Below are positions 21,571 to 31,074 of a DNA stretch of 64,000 bases, one piece after another (positions within the stretch are counted from its first letter, which is position 1; each line of letters begins with the position of its first letter). The stretch spans positions 124,001-188,000 of the forward strand of contig JAWZYV010010311.1 of assembly GCA_038373885.1 (NCBI GenBank), given 5' to 3'. The notes under the pieces are model-generated. The model did not search any database. It was given only the letters and a program-made list of their open reading frames with translations, and was not told where the DNA came from. A program made the position numbers and the translations under genes. The DNA comes from Cheiracanthium punctorium. Lineage: Eukaryota; Arthropoda; Arachnida; Araneae; Cheiracanthiidae.

Positions 21571-21653
21571 ATTTTCCTTGATTTTCCCTGACCATTTTGC
21601 TGATTCCCAGACTAAAATTCATTTTCCTGGTTTTCCAGTTCAGTCCCTGCATT
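21571..21653. mobile_element. Orphan DNA-transposon end
   Basis: CCTTGATTTTCCCTGACC followed by TTTTCCAGTTCAGTCCCTG is an inward-facing transposon terminus (reversed, CAGGGACTGAACTGGAAAA). No partner end was found nearby. Confidence 0.35.
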
Positions 21654-21729
21654 ATTATTTTAATTTTAAAAGTATGTTGATTTAAAAGTATTATGTTTAA
21701 AAGTTGAGTAATTTGTTTAATGCTTTGTA

Positions 21730-22946
21730 CACTGTCTACCAATAAGTAATTGGACATCTATACAAATGGCGATATCTGCAGTCCTGAGGTACGTCATGGC
21801 CTCTGCCGGTATATATCGTGTAGGAAACAGCATTGGCATTAGTCGCATGCAAGATGCCATGCAGTTCGGAGCTCTCTGATTTCGAGAAAGGTATAATTAT
21901 CGGGTATCACAAATGTGGGCGATCCTTAAGGGACATATCTAGCGATCTGAAGTACCCAAAATCGACAGTGGCCTATGTCATTAAGAAGTGGAAGGTGAGC
22001 GGTGATTGTCGGAATGTGCCCCGAGTCGGCAGACCAACGAAACTGGGAGATAGAGACCGACGAGTGCTGTCCAGAGAAATTCGGAAGAATCGCACCCAAC
22101 CGATGGCCCTCATCCACGAGGAGTTTCAACAGGCATCCAGGAGTATTGTTTCAATGAATACCATCCACAAGGAAGCACATCTGCTTGGTTTTCATGGTCG
22201 TGCTGCTGCCAATAAGACTTTGATCACAAAGTCCAATCGCACTGCTCGGTTAATGTGGTGCAAAGCACATCGAAATTGTACCATAGATCAGTGGAAACGG
22301 GTTCTTTGGAATGACAAATCAAGGTTCACCCTTTACCGTTTGGATGGCAGGGTCTGAGTCTGGCGTCTGCCTGGAGAACGTCTCCTGCCAGAATGCATTG
22401 TGCCAACAGTCAAGTTCGGTGGAGGTGGAATTATGGTCTGGGGGTGTTTTTCCTGGTATGGACTGGTGACCCTTGGTCCCTATTCATGGTAAGCTCAACG
22501 CCGATGCCTACTGCACTATTTTGGATGAGAATGTGCTTTTTACGTTGTGGCAGTTTTACGGGTTGGACCCCTGTTACTTTCAGGATGACAATGCCAGTTG
22601 TCATGTTTCGAGGTTAACCAAGGCTTGATATGGTGCCAATGGAGTTCATTGAATGGACTGGCCTGCCCAGAGCCTAGACCTGAACCCTATCGAGAACCTC
22701 TGGGACGAGTTGGATTGCCGAATTAAGGGGTGCACTACCCGTCCAAAATCGGTGAAGGCACTTCTATGTCTACTCCAAGCCAAGTGGAAGACAATACCAC
22801 TAGCTGTAATAAGACTTGTGGAAAGTATGCCCCGGGGGGTTCATGCTGTAATTGCCTCTCGTGGAGGCTCTACCAACTATTGATTTTGAATAAAGTTAGT
22901 TTTTCTTTTCTATCACAGGTGTCCAAATACTTATTGGTAGACAGTG
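21730..22946 (+). mobile_element. Tc1-like transposon, both ends present
   Basis: TIRs CACTGTCTACCAATAAGTAA and, reversed, CACTGTCTACCAATAAGTAT sit between TA dinucleotides (21728-21729, 22947-22948). At 1,217 bp it has the normal length of a Tc1/mariner element, so it inserted whole and then decayed by point mutation and small indels. Confidence 0.93.
21833..22883 (+). pseudogene. Tc1-type DD34E transposase, frameshifted
   Basis: The N-terminal helix-turn-helix (SELSDFEKGIIIGYHKCGRS... STVAYVIKKW) and the second one after RVGRPTKL form the paired DNA-binding domain. The catalytic domain starts with KRVLWNDKSRF (first Asp), has YFQDDNASCHVSR (second Asp, ~22563-22610) and ends with DLNPIENLWDELD (Glu, ~22677-22715), a DD34E layout. 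A TGA at 22355-22357 and at least two frameshifts (near 22480 and 22625) inactivate it. The ATG at 21833 is the first in frame, a normal distance after the TIR; length without the lesions would be normal (~345 aa). Confidence 0.92.
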
Positions 22947-22948
22947 TA

Positions 22949-23945
22949 TACTTACATGGTATCACTGGGAATTTTTTTTTTTTTTTTTTTGCTATATCAA
23001 TGTCAGCCTCTCATGTTTAAATTGCCAGGGTTTGCAAAAATGCAAAGGATGTCAACATATCTTGACCCAACGCATAAAATTAGGGTTTAAAAAAAAAAAA
23101 AAATTACACTCTCACTTTTATAAAATGAACAGTTTTCTTCCTCCGGAAAATTAATTTTAATTTGAAAATTGAAACAAATGTTTTATGATCATTAAATTAA
23201 CAAATCAATAAATTCTACAATTTCCTTGCTTCCTTCTTACCAACAACAAGAAACACAGGTTTAAGTAGCAAAATGAATTCATATATTCTTCTTGCTTTTA
23301 GCTAATAAGTAATTCATGCTCACACCTACAATAACTAGAGGAAAGCATAATTTAAAGATTTAAATATAAAGGTATAGATGAATAAATAGAACCCAAAATT
23401 TTTATAACATTTCTTAGTCTAATTTAAAAATTCTTTTTGATGTTTTGAATTTAAAAAAAAAAAAAAAAAGCTTTCATGCATTGCTAATTATATATTTAAA
23501 TAAAGCACATATGAAAAATTTTTTCTCATCTTTACGGTGTCATTACACTGATTGTGAAGGTATTAGCATTTTAGCTAAACCATAGTACTTAAATTCTGCT
23601 ATTTTTTAAAATTTTCATTTTTAATTTATTGCAGGTGGCAGATGATGAGCATTGTAGGGATTGAAAATATTATTTCATTCATTTCCATTCCATACATTGT
23701 TTAAGAACATTTGAAATTTTGCCAAGTGGCCATCTGGTTTGATGACTGTTGTTTGCTAGAACTTTCAGATTTTCTACTCAGTTTTTGTCATAAGCGTTTG
23801 TTTAATTTGGAATTTGTTTATACGGATCGATTTTGATTTCAACGTTACTGGATCATAACTTTTATTCAGGTTAATTTGGTGTCGTTTATTTTGTTTTTGT
23901 CGTAAATCTATAATTACTAGCCGGCAAGCCATTCAGCATCGCTGG
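22949..23945. other. Non-coding stretch upstream of Copia
   Basis: T- and A-homopolymers (22974-22990, 23090-23104, 23452-23469) in AT-rich DNA. I found no match here to the sequence downstream of the Copia pol, so a 5' LTR is not identifiable. Confidence 0.45.
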
Positions 23946-23948
23946 CCT

Positions 23949-24207
23949 GTGAAAATATATTTTGAAAAGAAATTTAAGCCCGACAATAGAATGCAAATTT
24001 TTAGTGAACTAATCCAGAGCAAGCTTCAGTCGAATGAGAAAGTACATCTTTTTGCCTCACAAATCCAGAGCCTTGCTAACGAACTTAAAGATAGTGGAAA
24101 GTTTTCTTGTCCTATCAATTCCTCAGAAATTTACCATCAAAGTTTGACTTTATTGTTCAAAGTGTTCTAAGGTGGGACGATGCCAAGTTTGTTTTTAAAG
24201 ACATAGT
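23949..24207 (+). pseudogene. gag: Copia gag, N-terminal part
   Basis: Open to 24170 (FSELIQSKLQSNEKVHLFASQIQSLANELKDS) then a frame change into RWDDAKFVFKDIV. This matches the helical gag region of Copia elements. It is cut by a 202-bp insertion whose TSD starts at 24208. Confidence 0.65.
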
Positions 24208-24215
24208 TTTAGAAG

Positions 24216-24417
24216 CAGTGGTGGATTATTGCAAGTTTGTCGGGGGGGGGGGGGGGGTTAGTTTGTCGGTGGGGGCAGTTAGTTAGAAGATTGACATATA
24301 CATCCAATTTTTTTTATACATCCTATTTTACTTTTATGTGAGTTAAAAGTAAAATAGGATCTTTTACATTAATTTCTTTCTTCTTGGGGTGGGCTGTCGC
24401 CCCCTCCGCCCCCCTTG
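24216..24417. mobile_element. 202-bp hAT-like MITE in gag
   Basis: An exact 8-bp TSD TTTAGAAG (24208-24215, 24418-24425). It starts CAGTGGTGGATTATTGC and ends CCCCCCTTG. The inside holds a 15-nt G-run and a perfect hairpin with 16-bp arms at 24320-24335 and 24345-24360. Confidence 0.75.
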
Positions 24418-24425
24418 TTTAGAAG

Positions 24426-24749
24426 TTGTTTTCTGAAGAGACTCAACTTAGTATCCATGATTCCGATTGGAGAACATCCACAAAAGAAGCCTTTAGTGTT
24501 CAAGGAAGCCAAGTTAAGTACTTCAGGTGTGGTCGTCTGGGACATTTTAAAAGGAACTGCCGTGCTTGAATAAGGTCTCATAGTCCTTCTAGAAACAGAA
24601 CCTACAGTCTTGGTGCTTGCAGAGTCTCGAAGTCAACATCCAGCCCAGCAGCAACTGAGTGGCAGAGGTCCAGAGGTAAAAGCTACAACTCAGGTAACCA
24701 GTTCAAGTATTATCGAAATACTATCCCCGAGACCATCAAAGGTAACAAT
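24426..24749 (+). pseudogene. gag: Copia gag: zinc knuckle and basic spacer
   Basis: After the MITE, SEETQLSIHD leads to VKYFRCGRLGHFKRNCRA (~24505-24567), a retroviral-type C-x2-C-x4-H-x4-C knuckle in which the first Cys is replaced. An Arg/Ser-rich stretch then leads to protease. Confidence 0.75.
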
Positions 24750-24968
24750 TTGAACTTTTTTGTGGCAGAGGAAAATTTAAATTGTAATGTTAATAACCAA
24801 ATGTGGGTATTGGACTCGGCTGCTAGTCACCACTTTTGTAATGATCATAGTATTTTTATGAATTTTGTAACTGTTGAAAACAAAAATATGGTGCTAGCAG
24901 TAAATGATTTAGAATTCCCTATAGATGGGAGGGGGGGTGTGTTAAAACTAAGATTCGGAAAAAATTAA
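24750..24968 (+). pseudogene. pol: Copia aspartic protease, N-terminal half
   Basis: QMWVLDSAASHHFCND carries the catalytic D-S-A triad as seen in Copia proteases (usually D-S-G/A). VLAVNDLEFPIDGRGGVLKLRFGK follows, then a TAA at 24966-24968. The second half (25000-25200) is degraded. Confidence 0.85.
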
Positions 24969-25204
24969 TGTGTTTTGAATAATGCATATTATTCTCCAAA
25001 GTTGAGAAGAAATTTATGGTAAGGCAATGCTCGACCTGAATGGATTTAAATTAATAGGAGGGAGTGGAAAAATTAGTTTTAAAGAAGAATTACTTAGTAT
25101 TCTCAGCTAAACTTGAGTGTGGTTTGTACTATGTGTACCCAAGCCCAGTTAAACCTGCCTGTTATGCAGTAAGTAACCATAGCCAAAAGGAATTCTAATT
25201 ATGG

Positions 25205-26040
25205 CATGTGGGATTTAGCCATGCTGGTATCAATTTCATTACGAAAACAAGTACCCTAAATCACAGAGGTTTGCCTAATTTAAAGAAATCCCCATATTTC
25301 GCATGTGAAGTTTGCAAGTTAAATAAACACAAGAGTGTGTCATTTAAGCCTGTTGGTGAAAGCAAAGTTAAAGGCCCATTAGACTTGATTTGTATGGATA
25401 TTTGGGGTTCTTCTAATGTTGTAGGTAAACATGGGAAAAAATACTATTTATCAATCATAGATGAGTTCTCTATGTATGTCTATTTATCCTTTAAATGAAA
25501 AATCTGATGTTTTTGACATTTTTTTCAAGATATGTTTTTTGTGCCGAAAGGTCACTTGAGTTAAAAGTGAAAGCAATTAAAACAGATAATGGGGGCGAAT
25601 TTATAAATAGTAATTTAGAGAATTTTTGTGCTGAAAGAGGCATAAAGCATGAACACACAAACATCTATAAGCCAGAACAAAATGGATCAGCTGAAGGCCT
25701 TAATCAAACAGTTGTAGTCAGAACTAGAACCATTATCTGCGAGAGTGGTCTCAAAAAAAGTTTTTGGTTAGAAGCTGTGCTGTTTTTTGTGCATGTATTG
25801 AGCAGATTGCACCACTCAGGACAGCCAAAAAACCCTATAGAATTGTATAAGGTATTAAACTATCGGTTAAACATTTACGTAAATTTGGATCAAAAGTTTA
25901 TGTTGGAATCCCTCGACCCATAAGGGGAAAGCTTGACATGAAAGCCAAAATTGGTATTTTAGTTGGGTATGTTCTCAGTACCAAAGAGTACAGGATTTGG
26001 ATTCCATAGGAGGAAAAGGTGATAGAAACTTGTAATGTTT
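25205..26040 (+). pseudogene. pol: Copia integrase
   Basis: The pre-integrase zinc module (H near 25215, FACEVCKLNKH) leads to the core: LDLICMDIWG (first Asp), AIKTDNGGEFINSNLENFC (second Asp) and YKPEQNGSAEGLNQT (Glu). A frameshift lies near 25495. The tail (NYRLNIYVN..., then KLDMKAKIGILVGY) is frameshifted and ends at a TAA next to the MITE at 26047. Confidence 0.88.
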
Positions 26041-26046
26041 CATAAT

Positions 26047-26181
26047 GGGGGGGGGGGGCAAAAGACTACTTCAACGTATGGTTACCGCGTTGGAAAGAGC
26101 AAAAAAGCAAGGAAAAACACTGCCCACAAAAATCCAGGGGGGGCTTTGCCCCCCTTGCCTTATGCTGCAGGTGCCCATGGA
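26047..26181. mobile_element. Left-truncated MITE of the CATGGGCGCCGGCAG family, triplication unit 1
   Basis: A G-run (26047-26058) is followed by CTACTTCAACGTATGG, GGAAAGAGCAAAAAAGCAAG and a right end GGTGCCCATGG. The left TIR is missing: the Copia sequence meets the G-run directly at CATAAT. Related copies at 27080-27214 and 28113-28247 are more alike (GGGGGCAAAGCCCGCCCCC) than either is to this one. Confidence 0.75.
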
Positions 26182-26887
26182 ACCAGAGTCTGATCTAGAA
26201 GAAAGTGAGGATGATAGTCCAGTTAGAACCCCAACTCTACGAGACGCTATTTGGGCGAGAACTGCCGTTCCTCGACGTAATGGATCCACAACCGACATTT
26301 ATTTCCATGAGAAGGGTCAGAGGTGTAAACTTAAAAGTTTAAAAGAAATTCAAAATTATTGTGAGCAAAACAACATAAAATTTGATGAAGTTACTAAAAG
26401 TATGATTCGTTTTAAAGATTTATTTCAAGGTGTCATTAACCCTAAACTGAGTAATGCTGAGGTTAAGGTAAAAGATAAAGGTTGACTAGTACCAGAAGTA
26501 CCCCATACTTATAAACAAATGCTCAGGTCCCCGCAGGTTGAAAATTGGAAAAAGGCCATGGACACAGAGTTTGAAAATTTAATGAACAGAAAAGTTTGGA
26601 TTTTAACCAATTTGCCTCAAAATAAACAAGTATTGGGGTGCATATGGGTGTATAATATTAAAAGGGATGAAAAGGGAAACATTGTAAGATATAAGGCCAG
26701 CTTGGTTGCACAAGGTTATAATCAAATGAAAGGAGAATCATACAACGAAACCTTTTCTCCCGTTATCAACTTTTCGTTAATCATACTATTTTTTTCTCTG
26801 TTTGTGGTTTTTCTTAAGTGGAAACATGTACAATGCGATGTTGCCTGTGCTTATTTGTATGCAAAATTAGAGGAAGAGGTCTATATG
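26181..26887 (+). pseudogene. pol: Copia integrase-RT spacer and RT N-terminal half, unit 1
   Basis: An acidic spacer and KGQRCKLKSLKEIQNYCEQNNIKF lead, after a TGA at 26483-26485, to RT_2-type motifs: ENWKKAMDTEFENLMNRKVW, IWVYNIKRDEKGNIVRYKASLVAQGY, YNETFSPVI and VQCDVACAYLYAKLEEEVYM. It ends where the hAT-like element begins at 26888. The catalytic YVDD is only present downstream at 29755. Confidence 0.88.
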
Positions 26888-27214
26888 CAGAGTTATGATT
26901 TTGCCCAACCTGAAAAAACCCAACTGGGTTTTTTCAAAACTTCAACTTTAATTACTTAGATAATGCATCGCTTAATATCAGTATGTCACTTGTAAAGTTT
27001 ATAAACAGCTCCCTACCTACCCTCACACCACCACTACCTAAGGGAAAAAAAAAAAAAAATCAGACTTCACATACGCATAGGGGGGGGGGGGCAAAGACTA
27101 CTTCAACGTATGGTTACCACGTTGGAAAGAGCAAAAAAGCAAGGAAAAACATTGCACACAAAAATCCAGGGGGGGCAAAGCCCGCCCCCTTGCCCTATGC
27201 TGCCGGTGCCCATG

Positions 27215-27922
27215 GAACCAGAGTCTGATCTAGAAGAAAGTGAGGATGATAGTCCAGTTAGAACTCCAACTCTACGAGACGCTATTTGGGTGAGAACTGC
27301 CGTTCCTCGACCTAATGGATCCACAACCGACATTTATTTCCATGAGTAGGGTCAGAGGAGTAAACTTAAAAGTTTAAAAGAAATTCAAAATTATTGTGAG
27401 CAAAACAACATAAAATTTGATGAAGTTACTAAAAGTATGATTCGTTTTAAAGATTTATTTCAAGGTGTCATTAACCCTAAACTGAGTAATGCTGAGGTTA
27501 AGGTAAAAGATAAAGGTTGACTAGTACCAGAAGTACCCCATACTTATAAACAAATGCTCAGGTCCCCGCAGGTTGAAAATTGGAAAAAGGCCATGGACAC
27601 AGAGTTTGAAAATTTAATGAACAGAAAAGTTTGGATTTTAACCAATTTGCCTCAAAATAAACAAGTATTGGGGTGCATATGGGTGTATAATATTAAAAGG
27701 GATGAAAAGGGAAACATTGTAAGATATAAGGCCAGCTTGGTTGCACAAGGTTATAATCAAATGAAAGGAGAATCATACAACGAAACCTTTTCTCCCGTTA
27801 TCAACTTTTCGTTAATCATACTATTTTTTTCTCTGTTTGTGGTTTTTCTAAAGTGGAAACATGTACAATGCGATGTTGCCTGTGCTTATTTGTATGCAAA
27901 ATTAGAGGAAGAGGTCTATATG
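27215..27922 (+). pseudogene. pol: Copia RT N-terminal half, unit 2
   Basis: A second copy of the same segment, with an extra in-frame TAG at 27346-27348 (where units 1 and 3 have AAG) and a 3-bp insertion just after the unit's hAT-like start (GTTGTTATG). Confidence 0.88.
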
Positions 27923-28247
27923 CAGAGTTGTTATGATTTTGCCCAACCTGAAAAAACCCAACTGGGTTTTTTCAAAACTTCAACTTTAATTACTTAGATA
28001 ATGCATCGTTTAATATCAGTATGTCACTTGTAAAGTTTATAAACAGCTCCCTACCTACCCTCACACCACCACTACCTAAGGGAAAAAAAAAATCAGACTT
28101 CACATAGGCATAGGGGGGGGGGGGGCAAAGACTACTTCAACGTATGGTTACCACGTTGGAAAGAGCAAAAAAGCAAGGAAAAACATTGCACACAAAAATC
28201 CAGGGGGGGCAAAGCCCGCCCCCTTGCCCTATGCTGCCGGTGCCCAT

Positions 28248-28956
28248 GGAACCAGAGTCTGATCTAGAAGAAAGTGAGGATGATAGTCCAGTTAGAACTC
28301 CAACTCTACGAGACGCTATTTGGGTGAGAACTGCCGTTCCTCGACCTAATGGATCCACAACCGACATTTATTTCCATGAGAAGGGTCAGAGGAGTAAACT
28401 TAAAAGTTTAAAAGAAATTCAAAATTATTGTGAGCAAAACAACATAAAATTTGATGAAGTTACTAAAAGTATGATTCGTTTTAAAGATTTATTTCAAGGT
28501 GTCATTAACCCTAAACTGAGTAATGCCGAGGTTAAGGTAAAAGATAAAAGTTGACTAGTACCAGAAGTACCCCATACTTATAAACAAATGCTCAGGTCCC
28601 CGCAGGTTGAAAATTGAAAAAAGGCCATGGACACAGAGTTTGAAAATTTAATGAACAGAAAAGTTTGGATTTTAACCAATTTGCCTCAAAATAAACAAGT
28701 ATTGGGATGCATATGGGTGTATAATATTAAAAGGGATGAAAAGGGAAACATTGTAAGATATAAGGCCAGCTTGGTTGCACAAGGTTATAATCAAATGAAA
28801 GGAGAATCATACAACGAAACCTTTTCTCCCGTTATCAACTTTTCGTTAATCATACTATTTTTTTCTCTGTTTGTGGTTTTTCTTAAGTGAAAACATGTAC
28901 AATGCGATGTTGCCTGTGCTTATTTGTATGCAAAATTAGAGGAAGAGGTCTATATG
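28248..28956 (+). pseudogene. pol: Copia RT N-terminal half, unit 3
   Basis: A third copy. Private TGG-to-TGA changes at 28615-28617 and 28888-28890 add stops. This is the only unit that continues into a complete hAT-like element and the remaining RT. Confidence 0.88.
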
Positions 28957-29555
28957 CAGAGTTATGATTTTGCCCAACCTGAAAAAACCCAACTGGGTTT
29001 TTTCAAAACTTCAACTTTAATTACTTAGATAATGCATCGCTTAATATCAGTATGTCACTTGTAAAGTTTATAAACAGCTCCCTACCTACCCTCACACCAC
29101 CACTACCTAAGGGAAAAAAAAAAAAAAATCAGACTTCACATACGCATAAAAACTTCTAGGGTAAATTTTTATGCCTATCTGTATTAAAATGAATAAAGAT
29201 TTTTTAACCATAAAAAATTATTAGTTTAAAAAGTTCTAATTAAGCACTAGTACATCGCTATTAAAATTATTACTAATAGTCAATTTATCCAAGAGCAAAC
29301 CATGATTGGAGTTGCTATTGCTACTGATTTATACATTTTTTCATGTATGATTAATAATTGTAATTAGTTATTACTATTAATTTAACCATTTTTTAATTTA
29401 TAATTGATTTTTGTAATCAATTAGCTGCTTTAAGTTGTATTTAGTAATAAGCAAAATTTTTTCAAATATTCTGACACCCCATCCCTTCTGAAAAAACCCG
29501 AAAAACCCAGTGGGTTGGGTTTTTTCTGAAAAAACCTGGGTTTTTAACAACCCTG
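28957..29555. mobile_element. hAT-like non-autonomous element splitting Copia RT
   Basis: An exact 8-bp TSD TCTATATG (28949-28956, 29556-29563). The ends are CAGAGTTATGATTTTGCCCA and, reversed, CAGGGTTGTTAAAAACCCAG; both lead into AAAAAACCCAACTGGG-like inverted blocks. 599 bp, no ORF. Its left part is also in units 1 and 2 (26888-27079, 27923-28112), so it was in place before the triplication. Confidence 0.82.
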
Positions 29556-29563
29556 TCTATATG

Positions 29564-30057
29564 AAACAACATGAAGGTTATGAGGAGATAGGAAGGGAAA
29601 ACTTAGTTTGTCATTTAAAACATGCATTATATGGCCTTCACAAGAGCAGTCGTGCATGCTATTTTGAATTGAAAAATGTTTTACTAGAAATTGGGCTTAG
29701 AAAATTTGAATGGTGTAATTGTACTTTTCTAATAATTCTGTTGTACTGTTGCTTTATGTAGATGATATTGTAATTTTTGGAAAGACTAAACATGAGATTG
29801 ATGTAATTTTGAACAAACTGAAAGGCAAATTTGACTTGAAAATTTTAGGAAAAACCAAAAGGTTATTAGGTGTGGAATTTGAGGAGGATGAGAATTTTCT
29901 AGTTATCCACCAAATTCCCTATATTGAAGATGTTTGCAAAGGGTTTGAAAGATTTAATTTTCCTATCTTATCACTCCCCATCACAAAAAGTGAGCAACAT
30001 AGTAAGTTACAATCACCTCAAAACAGCAATGAACAGTGCGAAATGAAAATCTATCCC
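29564..30057 (+). pseudogene. pol: Copia RT C-terminal half
   Basis: HALYGLHKSSRACYFEL is followed, after a frameshift near 29730, by LLLYVDDIVIFGKTKHEID with the catalytic YVDD at 29755-29766. DLKILGKTKRLLGVEFEED and LPITKSEQHSKLQSPQ follow. It is cut by the palindromic insertion whose TSD starts at 30058. Confidence 0.9.
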
Positions 30058-30067
30058 TATAGAAGTG

Positions 30068-30375
30068 GAAAAAACACTCAAAACACTGGTGTTAAACGAT
30101 AAAGTAAATAAAAAACTTTGTAAAAAACACACATAAGATGTTAAAGGTAAGAAGATACGCACGTTTTGACCAAAAATTGTTTTGGCCTTCATCAGTCCAA
30201 GCCCTTCGTCGCAAGGAACACAGGGAACTGAAAAGAGATTTTCAGTTCCCTGTGTTCCTTGCGACAAAGGGCTTGGACTGATGAAGGCCAAAACAATTTT
30301 TGGTCGAAACATGCATATCTTCTTACCTTTAACATCTTATGTGTGTTTTTTACAAAGTTTTTTATTTACTTTACT
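30068..30375. mobile_element. Palindromic insertion with hammerhead-like motifs
   Basis: 308 bp with an exact 10-bp TSD TATAGAAGTG (30058-30067, 30376-30385). Its core is two 135-bp arms (30100-30234 and 30239-30373) with a 4-base loop; I count 4 mismatches, all transitions, and no indels. Each arm contains a CTGATGA...(G/A)AAAC block near one end. The CTGATGAAGGCC...GGTCGAAAC style resembles tail sequences of Penelope-like elements, as I know the family. No ORF belongs to it. Confidence 0.8.
30266..30330 (+). ncRNA. Hammerhead-ribozyme-like motif
   Basis: CTGATGA at 30278-30284, a stem-II hairpin GGCCAAAA/TTTTGGTC (30286-30293 with 30298-30305), then GAAA at 30306-30309. The GGA/TCT pairing (30275-30277 with 30318-30320) and AAAGG/CCTTT (30266-30270 with 30326-30330) would form an interrupted stem I. 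ATA at 30315-30317 stands at the cleavage position. Two deviations: an unpaired A (30285) before stem II, and a C-A mismatch in the two-pair stem III. Activity is therefore uncertain. The mirrored copy on the minus strand has AAAAC instead of GAAAC. Confidence 0.45.
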
Positions 30376-31074
30376 TATAGAAGTGTTTTGGGATGCTTGT
30401 TATTCCTGGCTAGCCACACGAGACCCGACATTTCATATGCAGTAAACATCTTTTCCCAGTTCCAAAATGATCCAGGCATGGAACATTGGAACTGTTTGTT
30501 AAAATTACTTGGATATGTGAGGAAAACAAAATCGTATAAATTGAAGCTAAAATGTCAAAGTATTGATTTAATCAGATACTCAGATGCAGACTTCGTGGCT
30601 AACCGGGATGATAGGATAGCCATGGATGGAGAATTTATTTGTTTAGACAAGGAATCAGTAACTTGCCGGTTGTTCAAGGAAAAATCGGTCAACCTGTCGA
30701 TAATGGAGGCAGAGCTTCTTACAATGGTTGAAAATATAAAAGAACTCGCCTGGTTAGCTAATGTTCTGCTGGAGGGGAAGGATTATGGATTAATTAAGTA
30801 TAACTCCAAACCTATTATGTTTGTGGACAATCAGGCTTCTATTGATTTTCTTAAAAGTCCTACAGAAAATCACCGGACGAAACATATAGACATTAGACTA
30901 TTTTTTGTAAGATCTAAGTTTAAAGTTCATTATACTAGAAGTAAATCTAATGTGGCTGATATTTTTACTAAACCAATTACTCAAAATGAACTGAAAAAGT
31001 TTGTTGATTATGTATTTAAGGCTAAAAATTTTGATAGTTGTTCAATGAATCCACCACTTTTAGAATTTTGTTAA
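30376..31074 (+). pseudogene. pol: Copia RT end and RNase H
   Basis: RSVLGCLLFLASHTRPDISYAV gives the connection motif. LIRYSDADFVANRDDR (RNase H Asp), SIMEAELLTM (Glu), IMFVDNQASIDFL (Asp) and TKHIDIRLFFVR and NVADIFTKP (His/Asp region) follow, in the correct Copia order, to a natural stop at 31072-31074. This segment from 30376 is free of stops. Confidence 0.92.

Larger units (their letters stand above)
26047..29148 (+). repeat. Tandem triplication of a ~1,033-bp Copia segment
   Basis: Three head-to-tail copies at 26047-27079, 27080-28112 and 28113-29148. Each holds a truncated MITE, the integrase-RT spacer (EPESDLEESEDDSPVRTPTL), the RT N-terminal half and the left part of a hAT-like element. 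Each ends in ACGCATA, or AGGCATA at the end of unit 2. The first start is at TTTCATA, so a 4-bp CATA microhomology marks the breakpoints. The copies differ by only a few percent or less. Confidence 0.92.
23949..31074 (+). mobile_element. Ty1/Copia retrotransposon, gag-pol remnant with nested insertions
   Basis: Gag, protease, integrase, RT and RNase H occur in Copia order (integrase before RT) over 7.1 kb. Four foreign insertions (24216, 26047, 28957, 30068) and an internal tandem triplication inflate it from an original of about 4 kb. A purine run, GAAAGAAAAGGGAAA (31106-31120), follows the stop and may be the polypurine tract. Neither LTR could be delimited. Confidence 0.9.

Noticed and set aside
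26071..26298. Antisense ORFs of 75-76 codons in each triplication unit
   Set aside because: They are shadows of the sense Copia/MITE sequence on the other strand.
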